This document shows, piece by piece, positions 25,091 to 37,083 of a DNA stretch of 64,000 bases. The stretch covers positions 14,012,451 to 14,076,450 of the forward strand of contig NC_090261.1 in the NCBI RefSeq assembly GCF_037325665.1, written 5' to 3'. The notes under the pieces were generated by a model. That model saw only the letters and a list, made by a program, of their open reading frames with translations. It was not told the origin of the DNA and ran no database searches. Origin of the DNA: Littorina saxatilis. Lineage: Eukaryota; Mollusca; Gastropoda; Littorinimorpha; Littorinidae. The stretch's first letter is position 1. Every line of letters starts with the position of its first letter. A program made the position numbers and the translations under genes.

Positions 25091-26986
25091 GCGAGTCCCG
25101 AACAACTTCCACACGTGAAGCTTCAGAAGACTGGGCTCCTCGTGTGGAATGCCTGTTCGGGGCTGCACTAGTTCCCCTCGCACGAGTGCGAGAGGAATGG
25201 GGGGCCCTAGGGTGAGCCGAAGAAGATCTGGAAACCAGACCTGCGACGGCCACAGAGGAGCGACCAGAAGAAGAAGGGCCGGCTCCTCCATCTCCGCTTT
25301 CCGGATTACTCGGCTGAGTAACGGAAAGGGAGGAAAGGCGTACGCCTCCAGACCCGTCCAGGGAAAGTCCAGAGCGTTCACTCGCCATGCCTGAGGGTCC
25401 GGGAATGGCGAGACGAACACCGGAAGCCTCTTTGAGTACCTTGTGGCAAAAAGGTCCACCAGAGGCTTTTGGACCTGGGCCCAAAGGCGAAGCAGTGCCC
25501 CGTGAGTGATCGTCCACTCCGACTGAAGCACTGTACCGGAACGACTGAGCGCATCCGCCAAAGTGTTCAGCCTCCCTGGAAGGTACCTGGCCGAGATCGT
25601 GATATGATGCTGAAAGCACCACACCAGGATCTCGCAAGCCCTCTCCGAGAGAGACGGGGACCGCGAGCCTCCCTGCTTGTTGATGTACGCCGCCACTGTC
25701 ATGTTGTCTGTAAACAGACGAACATGTTTGGCGTACAGGGAGGGCAGAAACTTGGCCAGAGCTAGAGCAACTGCCTCTAGCTCCAGCAAGTTGATGTGCC
25801 ACAAGGACTGCTCCGTTGTCCACAGACCGGAAGTAGTCTGAAGATCTGTATGTGCCCCCCAACCCTCCCTGGACGCATCTGTAAAGAGGTCCAGGTCGGG
25901 GAGGGGCACGACGATCGGAACACCTCTGCAGACCCACTCCGTGTCCAACCACGGAAGGGTCGCAGACTGGAACCATCCCTGCAAAGGGATGAGGGCGTCC
26001 CAGTCCACCAGAGGAGAGTCCACAAACGGCTTCAGCGCGAACTGAAGCGGACGTTTGTGGACCCGGCCCAGTGAAACCAGAAGAGCCATAGACTCCATCT
26101 GCCCCAAGATGGAGGCAAGCGAGCGGATGGAAGCCATCAGGAGAGGTAAAGTGGAGCGAATCTGAGCTTGGAGCTTGTCCACCCTTCTCTGAGAAGGCTG
26201 GACAGTCCAAGCGACCGTGTCGAAAGACATCCCCAGATAAGTGAATGTCTGTGACGGGGTCAGCTCCGACTTTACCCGGTTGATCGAGAACCCCAACGAG
26301 TTGGATTCTCGAAGAACCGTCAGGGTATCCTGCGAACAGCCGCTCTGGGACTGGTTCATGATGAGCCAGTCGTCCAGATAAGCCCGCAGACGGATACCCT
26401 GGGACCTCACCAGTGCACAGACCTGTCTCACCACCATGGTGAAAATCCATGGTGCGAGAGACAGCCCGAAAGGGAGTGCGCGAAACTGGTAGATCTGATC
26501 TCCCCACCGGAAACGAAGCCATTTCCGGTCGGCCGGATGCATAAGAATGTGAAAGTATGCGTCCGTGAGATCGATCGAGGTCACCCAGTCTCCTGGGCGG
26601 AGAGAGTCTCGGACAGAGGCTGGCGTCTCCATCTTGAATTTTATCACCCTCAAGAAAGTATTGAGGAGAGATAAATCCAACACGGGACGCCATCCTCCTG
26701 ATGCTTTGGGAACAGCGAACAGACGCCCGTAAAATCCCAGGGAGCTGTGGACCCGAACTCTCTCCACCGCGCCCTTCTGCTCCAGGGAGGCAATTTCCGA
26801 CTGCAAGACGGAACGTGCTTCCTGCGAGAAGGGGGGCTTGAACCGCGGAGGCACTCGGGTAAGAGGCGCCTTTTCCTCCCGCCAGAGTAGACGGAAGCCC
26901 GATCTCACCACTCCCACAATCCATTGGCTGTCTACTACCGACATCCAACGAGAAAGTGCCCGGGAGGGGCCTCCCGCCATCACCAA
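25088..26986 (-). CDS. DIRS reverse transcriptase / RNase H
   Basis: Open frame of 632 codons. RT motifs run in order: the N-terminal RFKPPFSQEAR region, motif A SIDLTDAYFHI, motif B LPFGLSLAPWIFT and the catalytic box YLDDWLI. RNase H follows with LFTDASREGWGAH, NLLELEAVALAL, LFTDNMTVAAYI and ADALSR. The order and the LAPWIFT/YLDDWL style are those of DIRS-clade reverse transcriptases. The frame begins about where the gag-like frame ends and overlaps the recombinase frame. Confidence 0.93.
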   Translation of the reverse strand: MVMAGGPSRALSRWMSVVDSQWIVGVVRSGFRLLWREEKAPLTRVPPRFKPPFSQEARSVLQSEIASLEQKGAVERVRVHSSLGFYGRLFAVPKASGGWRPVLDLSLLNTFLRVIKFKMETPASVRDSLRPGDWVTSIDLTDAYFHILMHPADRKWLRFRWGDQIYQFRALPFGLSLAPWIFTMVVRQVCALVRSQGIRLRAYLDDWLIMNQSQSGCSQDTLTVLRESNSLGFSINRVKSELTPSQTFTYLGMSFDTVAWTVQPSQRRVDKLQAQIRSTLPLLMASIRSLASILGQMESMALLVSLGRVHKRPLQFALKPFVDSPLVDWDALIPLQGWFQSATLPWLDTEWVCRGVPIVVPLPDLDLFTDASREGWGAHTDLQTTSGLWTTEQSLWHINLLELEAVALALAKFLPSLYAKHVRLFTDNMTVAAYINKQGGSRSPSLSERACEILVWCFQHHITISARYLPGRLNTLADALSRSGTVLQSEWTITHGALLRLWAQVQKPLVDLFATRYSKRLPVFVSPFPDPQAWRVNALDFPWTGLEAYAFPPFPLLSRVIRKAEMEEPALLLLVAPLWPSQVWFPDLLRLTLGPPIPLALVRGELVQPRTGIPHEEPSLLKLHVWKLFGTR

Positions 26987-27022
26987 GGTGGAGGGCGGGA
27001 GGGAGGTGAGATCGGGAGCGCT

Positions 27023-29209
27023 TCATTGGGGGTGTGGCTTACTTCCAGAGCCGCCACGCCCCCTCCCCGATGCCGTCCTCTTCTTCCCACCACGAGCGGC
27101 CGGCGGAGCCTGCCGCTTCTGAGCTGGCTTGGGGTTAGACGATGTCTGAGCCTGCTTCTGTTTAGAAGGCTGAGACTGTTTCACCCCCTTCAGAGTGTAG
27201 TCAAGGAACTGACTGTCCTTGTTTGACTGAATCTCCTTCTGTCTGGCATCCAGTGCCAGCGGACAGAAGAGAGACTCCTCTGAGACCGGGGAGACTCTCA
27301 AGGTCTCCCTAGTAGCCAGCTCCGTGAATTGGGACTGCGAGAGGAAGAGATCCCTCCTGCAGAGTACCGCTTGGGTGTACTGCAGGGAGGAAAGACGCAA
27401 TTGTTCCTCATTGACCTTGGCCAATGCGGTCAAAAGCGCAGAGACATCGTCCGCATTCTGTTCTTCACTGAGAGTGAAAGGAACCAGCGAATCGGTCAAT
27501 GCCCGAGACAGAGCCCGAACGAGAGTCTCCGCAATGGAGGACAGTTCGATCTGCCGACGTCCAACCTCCTCAGCAGAGAGGAGGGAAGCCTCGGAAACCG
27601 GCAAAACCGAATCACGCTTGATCGGTTTAGTCAGAAGAGGCAGCAATTCCCGGGAAACCGGAAGGGTAGCCCTAGGGAGTGCAAAAGACGCCAGCCAACT
27701 CTGGCTCTGATTGGGCATGCCAAGCTTCCTATTGGCCGTAGGCACGAAGGAAGAGGCTTGGGCAGCTGAAGCCACCCACTGCTGAGCTGATTCCGGAACT
27801 GGACCAAAAGGAAGCAGTAACGGAACAGGCACTGGCCGAATACCACTCCCCGCATGTGCTGGACGAACCAGTGAATGCGAAAGTTGGTAAGCCACTGACG
27901 GAGACTCGGCGAACCGGAAGGAAGAAACATCTTCCTGTGCCGGCCGGAAGTCCGCCATGGCAGAAGGAACGAATGATGCGGAAGAGTCCGCAGCCACCAC
28001 CCCTTCAGGAAAATAACGAGACGTTACTTCCGCCGCGACGTCAAGAACAGCCTTGAGCTTCGACGGAAACACGCCCCGCGACTCCTCGCTGACCACTGAT
28101 GGAGCATCAGAATAGTCACACGTGGAACCATGACCGAAGTCACCAGTTCCGGAAGCAGAAGCATGCTCTGGCAAACCGGAAACCGGAAAAGCCTGAGCAC
28201 TAACGTCATCCTGCCGCCCAAAACCCTGTGAAGGTAAAGGGTAAGCAGGACGACCATCCGCAAAAACCGGAGCTGGATGAGCTGACGTCACTCCCCCGAC
28301 TGAGTGGAGTGATGCCTGCTCAAGCCTAGGCGCTTGAAAGCCGGAAGGCACACGCTGTAATCCACTATCTGGTATCCGGAAGGAACCACCAGAAGAGGAA
28401 GAAGCGTTTCCGGCCGAAACCGGAAGTGTAGTCAACGGAACCGCAAAATGCGGAAGTGAAGACTGCACTGGTTGACTTCGCGATCCGGAAGGACCGGAAG
28501 TCAGTGAATACTCCATCCTGCCGCGACCGCCGTAGCGTGCCGGAGCGGACGGATCATCACTTCCGGCAAGTGCCGGAAATGCGGCAGTCGAAACCGACTG
28601 CCGCCGCTGTTCGATCAAGTCCGGGGCCTCGTAGGTTATCGCCGGAAATGAAAGATCAGCAAGGTATCGGTCGTGACCCGATGCGAAAGAGCTGTCCCCC
28701 GAAGGAGAACGTCCAGGCGCCTCACGAGGGCTATCGGACCAGCTCTGCTTACCAGACGACGCTGAAGAGGGAGGACGCTGCTCCAAGCCGGAAGTGGAGG
28801 ACAAAGACACGGAAGCCAATGCCCGGACGTCACTGCCAGATGCCGGAAACGCCGAACTGCTGGCGACGGAACGCTGAAATTCTGCCTGCACCAAGCTGCG
28901 GATTTCCGGAACCAGTGACTTTAACAGAGAGGAAACCAACGCACCTTGTCCAGGTGCTAACAACGATGACGAAGTCTCCGATGTAGAGACAGGTGCAGAA
29001 GTAACAGTAGCGCTAGGCGCCGCAAAAGAAGCAGAAGTAGTAACAGCGCTAGGCGCCGAAATTGGTACAGCCAACAAAGTGTTATGCTCTTGGTCTGTAA
29101 CAAGTAACGTTGCTTTGGAAGAGGAAGACTTAGGCTTAATTTTCCCCTTGGGGTCCGACTTGCCACGACGCTTGTCTGAATCAGACATGTTGACAACAAC
29201 ACGTGGCAA
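27023..29209 (-). CDS. DIRS gag-like protein
   Basis: Open frame of 728 codons from the first Met; an internal Met at 29188 gives MSDSDKRRGKSDPKGKIK and a more typical lysine-rich start. The body is Ser/Ala/Pro-rich with low complexity. The C-terminus is strongly basic (KKRTASGRGRGGSG), consistent with a nucleic-acid-binding capsid protein. There is no zinc knuckle. Assigned as gag-like mainly by its position upstream of the RT frame. Confidence 0.7.
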   Translation of the reverse strand: MPRVVVNMSDSDKRRGKSDPKGKIKPKSSSSKATLLVTDQEHNTLLAVPISAPSAVTTSASFAAPSATVTSAPVSTSETSSSLLAPGQGALVSSLLKSLVPEIRSLVQAEFQRSVASSSAFPASGSDVRALASVSLSSTSGLEQRPPSSASSGKQSWSDSPREAPGRSPSGDSSFASGHDRYLADLSFPAITYEAPDLIEQRRQSVSTAAFPALAGSDDPSAPARYGGRGRMEYSLTSGPSGSRSQPVQSSLPHFAVPLTTLPVSAGNASSSSGGSFRIPDSGLQRVPSGFQAPRLEQASLHSVGGVTSAHPAPVFADGRPAYPLPSQGFGRQDDVSAQAFPVSGLPEHASASGTGDFGHGSTCDYSDAPSVVSEESRGVFPSKLKAVLDVAAEVTSRYFPEGVVAADSSASFVPSAMADFRPAQEDVSSFRFAESPSVAYQLSHSLVRPAHAGSGIRPVPVPLLLPFGPVPESAQQWVASAAQASSFVPTANRKLGMPNQSQSWLASFALPRATLPVSRELLPLLTKPIKRDSVLPVSEASLLSAEEVGRRQIELSSIAETLVRALSRALTDSLVPFTLSEEQNADDVSALLTALAKVNEEQLRLSSLQYTQAVLCRRDLFLSQSQFTELATRETLRVSPVSEESLFCPLALDARQKEIQSNKDSQFLDYTLKGVKQSQPSKQKQAQTSSNPKPAQKRQAPPAARGGKKRTASGRGRGGSGSKPHPQ

Positions 29210-29813
29210 CGCGAAATTTTTTTTTACTGAAACATAAGTCTAAATGACTGGAAAATTCAGTAAACACACGCACTAATGCGTTTACAAAATACTATAGCTA
29301 AACTTGCCCCACAAAAAGCAGAGGCACGGAGAGCTACGAACAAAGTCACACGAGCTAGAAAACTAACTCACACAACAAAATGGCGACACGCAAGACACTG
29401 ACACGAACGTCAACAATACGTGGCAAAGTAAAAAGATTTACTGAAACGTAAGTCTAAACGACTGAAAACACAGTAAACACACACGCTTACGCGTCAACAA
29501 AATACTAAAGCTACACTTGCCCAAACAGAAAGAGGGCACGCAGAGCTACTAGCAAAGTCACACGAGTTAGCTAACTAACTCACACAACAAAATGGCGAAA
29601 CACGCAAGTCACTGACACACAAGTCCGTAAAAAACGGACAACGTACAGTAACGAAACAGCGCAAACAACCAACAACAAACGGGAACGAGCTCACCAAACT
29701 GTAGGCAAGGCGAGCAGAAAAGCTGGGTAACGTGGCCGGCGGGTGTCACTCAAACACACAAGGTCAGCCACAGAGCGTCAAAAAGTGAACCGTCCTCTCC
29801 GAGGTGAAAAAGA

Positions 29814-30037
29814 CGTATGAGAATAGGCACGTGTTCCTAGAGGAAGTGACGTGGCATACACCCGTATGGGAGGTAACTCCCGGTGTGCTGGCCCATTACC
29901 AAAGCTACTTTCACTTTCGTTTTGGTGATGGGGTTGCTTCCCTTTAAATTCTTTAGCCGGGTAAGCGTTTTTCAGTGATAAGCATCTCAGGTGACTCAAT
30001 GCTAATGTGATTCGGAGTAAGAATATGATATTTAATG
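29814..30037. repeat. DIRS inverted terminal repeat, element 5' side
   Basis: Inverted against 23586-23834. The shared core starts at the GAATCACATTAGCA edge and ends at CTCATACG. The outermost ~30 bp differ between the two ends, as is known for DIRS. Confidence 0.9.
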
Positions 30038-30959
30038 CAGAGTTTTCATCTTTCTAATTTCATGTACATGCATCGGCACAGCATCAAAATGCCTAAAGAC
30101 TGCAATAGACCTTTGATGGAAGGACGCCTCTCACGAGAGGACAGGGTGTCCTTTCATCGCAGGTACCACTGAAGGTACCACCATACTAACATTTTCTGAG
30201 AAGTTTATCTACTAATAACTGTCTCTTTGACAAAGGAACAGACAAAATCAATGGTGTATTCAAAATCTATTTGATACCAGTCATTTTGAGTATAAACTAA
30301 ACATATCATGATTAACACAATCACAGAGAAGAGCTGCCTGAATTATTCTTATAATTTCAAGACAGTTGAAACAGAGACAACAGATGTGTACATATGGCCA
30401 TAGATATGTGTTTTTAAACAGCTATTTATATGCATACAACAAGAATATAACGCTATTTTTATGACTAAAACAACCATACTATATCTTTTCTAATACGTGT
30501 AGCTTAAGGCATGTCAAGCAAAGAACCAGTGAAATGTTCAAAGTTGTAACAGCACTCAATAATTTTAAGTCAAGAATTAAAGATTAAGTGCATCATGTTG
30601 AAAAATCTGAAAACAAAAGAGGCCAGCCCATTTAACATTTAATTTTTTAAACAAAAATGCAGCATACTTTGGTCTGTGGGGCTTTAAAATTTCTCCCACG
30701 GACTACTTTTATTTCTGTTCATGCCTATACACCAAAGCTTATTGTTCTCTTTGTCAACGTGGCCCAATTTGTGTGGATAAGATAACATTTTAAAAAAGAT
30801 GGAAAATAAGGTGTGTGTTTTTTTAGCATGAAGTTGCCATTTCAACTAGTGCAATATAACAGGAAATGGATCAGAAAAAGTTAAAAATAAAAGATATTAT
30901 AGGATGAGGAGAAAAAAATGGGGGTATTTATATCAGTGTAGACATGAATAACCCATTTA
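30038..30959. other. Unique A/T-rich sequence, no gene seen
   Basis: No open frame with a recognisable domain. A short palindromic stretch near 30110-30180 (AGGACGCC / GGTGTCC type) resembles a decayed small TIR element like the one near 5790-5930. Confidence 0.5.
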
Positions 30960-31159
30960 NNNNNNNNNNNNNNNNNNNNNNNNNNNNNNNNNNNNNNNNN
31001 NNNNNNNNNNNNNNNNNNNNNNNNNNNNNNNNNNNNNNNNNNNNNNNNNNNNNNNNNNNNNNNNNNNNNNNNNNNNNNNNNNNNNNNNNNNNNNNNNNNN
31101 NNNNNNNNNNNNNNNNNNNNNNNNNNNNNNNNNNNNNNNNNNNNNNNNNNNNNNNNNNN
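30960..31159. other. Assembly gap of 200 N
   Basis: Exactly 200 N, a conventional scaffolding gap of unknown true size. Sequence to its right is the 3' portion of a CA-tailed element whose left half is missing, so the gap probably falls inside that element. Confidence 0.95.
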
Positions 31160-31560
31160 TTTTTTATTACAATTTTCAGATTTTTAATGACCAAAGTCAT
31201 AAATTAATTTTTAAGCCACCAAGCTGAAATGCAATACCGAAGTCCGGCCTTCGTCGAAGATTGCTTTACAAAAATGTCAATCAATTTGATTGAAAAATGA
31301 GGGTGTGACAGTGCCGCCTCAACTTTTACAAAAAGCCGGATATGACGTCATCAAAAGTATTTATCGAAAAAAAGAGAAAAAAACGTCCGGGGATATCATT
31401 CCCAGGAACTCTCATGTCAAATTTCATAAAGATCGGTCCAGTAGTTTGGTCTGAATTGCTCTACACACACACACGCACAGACACACACACCACGACCCTC
31501 GTCTCGATTCCCCCTCTATGTTATTGTTAAAACATTTAGTCAAAACTTGACTAAATGTAA
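31160..31560 (+). mobile_element. CA-tailed hairpin family, copy 1 (3' part, left half lost in gap)
   Basis: Starts mid-element at TTTTCAGATTTTTAATGACC and ends with the family 3' signature: a CA-rich run, CCCTCGTCTCGATTCCCC, and the 3' hairpin ending CTTGACTAAATGTAA. Confidence 0.85.
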
Positions 31561-32925
31561 CAAAAAGCAAATAATATCATCTGTTATAAATGCATACAAC
31601 ATGAAATTGTCAACAAGAACATGAAAGGTTGTTGATCAATACAATCATGTACATCATACACACTGGCAGTATCAGTATTGCAACATACAAAACTAATAAC
31701 GTTCACACATACACTGCTTGATATTATTTAGCAAAAGAATCGACACTTACACTGCATTTAACAAATGAGCTATTAACCACTGGCATGGTCCTATTACGGA
31801 ACTGCTAACCTTAAATGAACAAGTTTGCTGTGATCAACTTTGGCACAAAGTTTTGCTTTCATCTAACCATGTGTCATATCTTGCATTCATCCGCTATCAG
31901 TGGTAACAGGGAGTCAACACAGGTGCTAAGACTCCCAGGGTGCAATATACTAAATAGTATGTATAAAACATGGATCGGAATACGATCGGAATAATAGGGT
32001 CATGGACACAACACCATGTGATGGCTTAATTTTAAAAAATGTATTGATGCCAAATGATGCTCTTTATCAATCATAATGTTTTACAGCCACAAAGACTTGT
32101 TATTTGTAACAGTTGCTTTGATCTGGAACTTCTTATCTGGCGGATCAGGGAAGACAATAAAATGTGAGCTGTATTACATAGGACAGTTTATATAATTGCA
32201 AAGTAAGTGGCAACAGGCTTGAAAGTGTGGAAATCACTTTTAACATGGTTGATGTATGATATTGCCTTTGACAGTCACAGTTCGGACTGTTCTAGAATTA
32301 ATATGTAGCAATTTATAAACATCAAATGAAGTAGCTCTAGATTTCAACATTTGTTTTCAGCCAGAGCTAAATGTGAACCAACTAGCGTGGCTCTCAACAA
32401 TCCAAGTTTACCATCAGCAAATATAAACACTCGAACACATAATTTCAACGTCACTCTGGTGAATTAGCTAGAGTTTTTCAGATCTGACTGAACAGTCCTC
32501 ACCCACACAATCTTTCCAAAAAATCACGATCATTGAGCTCAGCATGTAAGATAGCGGGGATGTATTTACTTCACACAAAAAGCAGTATTAAATGCAGAGG
32601 ATGGGGAATGCATGGGAGAATTAAATAAAAGCCAACAACCTAACATGACAACGTAACCTGCCACATCTCTCTGAAACAATTTTTCAGTTAACTGTGAGCA
32701 TGCTGTTGTAAACATGAGTGCCGCATCTAACAAGTGACATCTCCTCAGAAAAACTTATCATGAAATTATCTATTACAAAACAAAATTGTGCAGCTCAATT
32801 AGGAGCTTAGCCTGAGGTGGTGTTTGTTTTTTTCTTCTTGCCCAAACCACTGTTTAGTGTTGAAAAACATGGTTTGCTACTCACACTTAAAATACCACTC
32901 TCACTCAATGCATCAGTCTTTTCTG
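31561..32925 (-). other. Likely 3' UTR / downstream region of the methyltransferase gene
   Basis: No coding frame. The sequence lies directly downstream of the stop codon at 32926 on the minus strand. I could not choose a poly(A) site; several TTTATT motifs (AATAAA on the minus strand) exist further left. Confidence 0.35.
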
Positions 32926-35900
32926 TCACTTTCTCGACCACACCGTAGCATGCGCCACGGTCCACTGGTGCTTGCGAGCGGTTTCTTTGATCAGGAAAGG
33001 CATGTTGCGATCTTCCACAAGGTCAAACCATGGCGCCAGTTCCTTCTTCAGAGTCTGGAATCCTGTCACTGGGCGTCCGTCTTTGTCCTTGTAGCCACCA
33101 AGCCAGGAAGACTGTATAATAACAAATCAAGCAATCAAGTAAGCAAGCAATCAACCAAATTGTAAAAGAAGAGAAAGGAAAACAAGCCGCGTAAGGCGAA
33201 ATTACTACATTTAGTCAAGCTGTGGAACTCACAGAATGAAATTGAACGTAGTCCGCCACTAGTGCAAAAGGCAGTGAAAGTGACGAGCCTGTTTGGTGCG
33301 GTAGCGGTTGCGCTGTGCTTCATAGCACGCTTTACTGTACCTCTCTTCGTTTTAACTTTCTGACTGAGCGTGTTTTTAATCCAAACATATCATATCTATA
33401 TGTTTTTGGAATCAGGAACCGACAAGGAATAAGATAAGTGTTTTTAAATTGATTTCGAAAATTTAATTTTGATCATAATTTTTAATTTTTTAAATTTTCA
33501 GAGCTTGTTTTTAATCCAAATATAACATACTAGATGATTACCCGCTTCGCCGGGTACCGGCTTCACCGGGAAGAAGTAGAGCCGAATACCAGGCTGTGCC
33601 TGGGAGCCGGGTGTACGCCGGCTTTGCCGGCGCACGAAGAAAAGGATATAAACGTGCAAAACACTGGAGACCTTCTAAAAATAGTAACGTGCAGTGACCT
33701 TCTAAAAATAGTAACGTAGTAACGGGAATATGGATTGACGCCACACGGAGGAAGGGAGATAATCGCGGCTGAAAACACTGGAGAAGATAAGGAAGAGTTA
33801 CTGGTAGTGGATCCCGACAACAAAAAAACAAAAACAAAAAAAAATCGCTTCAGCGCGCACAGCGATGCGTGCTGAGAGCACGTGTTGAAATATCTCATCG
33901 ATGAGGTTGTGTCCGGGGTGTAGCTGAATATGGTGTCCAAATTTGAAAAAGATCCACCGAGAACTTTGGCTGTGCATCGCGAACAGACAGACAGACAGAC
34001 AGACACTAATCGTATATATATATATATAGAGAGAGATTTATATGTTTTTGGAATCAGAAAATGATGAAGAATAAGATGAACGTAAATTTGGATCGTTTTA
34101 TAATTTTTAAATTTTTTTTTACAATTTTCAGATTTTTAATGACCAAAGTCATTAATTAATTTTTAAGCCACCAAGCTGAAATGCAATACCAAAGTCCGGC
34201 CTTCGTTGAAGATTGCTTGGCCAAAATTTCAATCAATTTGATTGACAAACTGATTTCCCCTCCAGCATCTCCCCACCCACCCCATCCCGCCCCACCTCAC
34301 CCCCTACCTAGCGCCTAAAATAACGTGTATATATATTTTCTGCGCTTTGTGTCAGCACTGTTTGTGTGTGTGTAAATAGTACCGTTGACACGTTTTTATA
34401 TAGAAGCCTACTGTGGTTCTTGTGCTTAGGCTGTGTATTGGACTGTCATTGTATGCCTGCATTATTAGTTGTCAGTAATTATTACATGTGCTGATTGTTC
34501 TCTTTGCCTGCGCGCGTATAGTATGTTGGTTATGTTTGGTCATAGTATGTTTGTTTATGTTTGGTCGTTATCTTGCCTGTGCGTGTATTGTATGTTTGGT
34601 CGCTTTCTTTGCCTGTGCATGTATAGTTTGTTGGTTATGTTTGGTCGGTTTCTTTGCCTGTGCGTGTATAGTATGCGTGTCGATGTATGTATTGTAAAGC
34701 GCTAAGAGTAGACATTTTTCTAGAATAGCGCTATAAAAGTTTGCATTATTATTATTATTATTATTAAAAATGAGGGTGTGACAGTGCCGCCTCAACTTTT
34801 ACAAAAAGCCGGATATGACGTCATCAAAGACATTTATCGAAAAAATGAAAAAAACGTCCGGGGATATCATACCCAGGAACTCTCATGTCAAATTTCATAA
34901 AGATCGGTCCAGTAGTTTACTCTGAATCGCTCTACACACACACACACACACGCAGACACACATACACCACGACCCTCGTCTCGATTCCCCCTCTATGTTA
35001 AAACATTTAGTCAAAACTTGACTAAATGTAAAAATGGGGCAAAAGAGAAACAAGTCACAAAACCTCAATTACGTCACTTATCTAATAGTAACATGCCTTC
35101 CCTCCAAGTTCCATCAGTGGGGGGAGCAAGAGAAACTGAAGATTCTGAAACTTTTGTCATGCACCCAAATGATTCATCATCTGTAAACATTCTGATTCTC
35201 TTCCCTCCTTGAATCAAATCACCAGCTTTGTATTAAATCTTATATGTTCACACTGACTGGAGAGATGTTATACGTACATGTAACTAGCCAGCGGTTGTCT
35301 TTTTAGAAGACTAAAAGAGTGAATTTTAACATTCAAAAAGTGGATTCCCACCCATTCAGAGGCAACCGATATTTACGATGACCTTGCTTTGGCTACTCGT
35401 GTTACTACATGTACATTTCTATCACACAACAGAAGCTTTATCAATTCACTGAAATTAGCCATTAATTTCAAGCATTTTAAATTTGAGGGCCAACAGATGT
35501 TCAGAAAGCCATAAAACTATCTGTCACCTTGTCGGAAAACTGCTGTAGCCAGGTGTAGGGGGCTGTGATGACAAGGATGCCACCTGGTGCTACAAGTTCT
35601 GCCAGACGATGCAAAAACTCACGTGGGCTGTGGAGGCGACAAACAAGGTTAGCTGCCAGAATCACTCCAAACTGACCCAGGTTTTCAGGCAGGTTGCAAG
35701 CATCCCCTTGAGCGAACTTGGTCTTCTGGCGATTCTGAAACAGTTTTTTGAAAAGTAGTGTACTTTCAGAATAGCATACAAGTATCTGTTCATACATCTT
35801 AAAGTTTCCAGTTCGCTGGTACGCTTGTGCAGTGCATGTAGTGATTACTAAATGTAACAGCTATACCCTCAAACACTGGTTTTTACCTTCAGCACCGTAA

Positions 35901-37019
35901 AGACTAAAGGAACTGTGTATAATCCATTATAAGAAATCACTTTCTTATTCACAATGAAATTGAATAATAAATGATTCATGTAAAACTTGTTGTTTTTTTA
36001 AAGTCAAACGTCGATTATCAAACATCATAAACGATAAAGTATCATCACCAGTTTTTGTTTTGTTTTTCATTATCATCACTCCATTTCCCTATTTCTGGGA
36101 AATTCGGATCTCTTCCTCATGGTGGAAAGCTAGCACTAGCAGCAACCAGAGTCCCTCTATGTGTTGTGTTTAGGTGTAATCAGTCTTTGCACTTCTGGCA
36201 GTGGTGACAATATGATGGAACACGGATACCCTTCTGAGACTGCACATACACTTGACCTTGGTCCGTCCTGGCCTGGATTCGAACCTGTACGTGACCCGAA
36301 GATCTCAAGTCCAGTGCTCTACCAACTGAGCTACCAGGCCCCTCTACACCTTTACACAGCAGATGTCACAACAAAATTAGAAAATAAAGCACAGACACAG
36401 ATGGACACTGCTGTCAGTACAGTCGAGACCGGATGTAAGAAAGTCGTCGGGACCCACTTTTTGTCTTTCATACATCCGGTCTTTACTAAATCCGGTTAAC
36501 CGGATGTATGAAAATATTGTGGATTGACTTTCATACATCCGGCCACGCGTCTGTTACTTGATAAAAGTAGGGGTTTTTTTCATATCATTTTTGTATTTAT
36601 TTGTTTTTTTTATGTTTAAATGTTTTGATACATATCATTGTTAGAAGAAAAGGTTTGTGAATAACAAGTGGAAAAGTACATGTACTTACATACACTGACA
36701 CAGTCAGGACAACCGATAGAAAGAACAACTGTTTGTGCAAGGAACTGTTCTGCTTTGCATAAGGCCGTGCACTCTCCGCCCCCCACCCCCACCCCCCCCC
36801 CCCCCCCGTGTGTGTGTGTGTGTGTGTGCGCGTACGTGCGTGCGCTCGCGCGCACCTGTTTGTGTGTGTGTGTGCGTGTGTGTTTGTGTGTGGCTCAACT
36901 ATATTGTGTGTGTTCCCTTCACAACCCTTTTGCGCTTTTGACAATGTTTTTGGTCGTGGAAGCTTTGTAATGACCGTTGGCGTAGCAAATAACATTTTCT
37001 GAGTTCTCTCTCTCTCCCC

Positions 37020-37083
<64 letters not shown>

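Larger units (their letters stand above)
23586..30037 (-). mobile_element. DIRS-type tyrosine-recombinase retrotransposon, looks whole
   Basis: About 6.45 kb, read on the minus strand. Parts in its own 5' to 3' order: inverted terminal repeat 29814-30037, non-coding leader with A/C-rich repeats (about 29210-29810), gag-like frame, RT/RNase H frame, overlapping tyrosine recombinase frame, internal complementary region 23886-23976, and second inverted terminal repeat 23586-23834. DIRS elements are known for overlapping frames, inverted ends, an internal complementary region and no integrase. All of these are present. The two terminal repeats look identical over their shared ~200 bp and I see no obvious breaks, so the insertion looks young. 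It lies between CLHC1 and the methyltransferase gene. Confidence 0.92.
33183..35031 (+). mobile_element. CA-tailed hairpin family, copy 2, with two nested insertions
   Basis: Begins CAAGCCGCGTAAGGCG and ends with the 3' hairpin CTTGACTAAATGTAA. It is interrupted by foreign blocks at about 33527-34028 and 34246-34766; without them it would be about 0.8 kb like its siblings. It lies in the last intron of the methyltransferase gene, opposite to the gene. Confidence 0.85.

Noticed and set aside
25177-27026. N-terminal two thirds of the 1000-codon minus-strand frame in the DIRS element
   Set aside because: It overlaps the RT/RNase H frame and has no recognisable domain there; treated as a shadow, with only the recombinase part kept.
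36238-36340. tRNA gene-like text on the minus strand
   Set aside because: The A and B boxes are good, but the acceptor stem does not close cleanly and a SINE body follows without a break; called as a SINE head.
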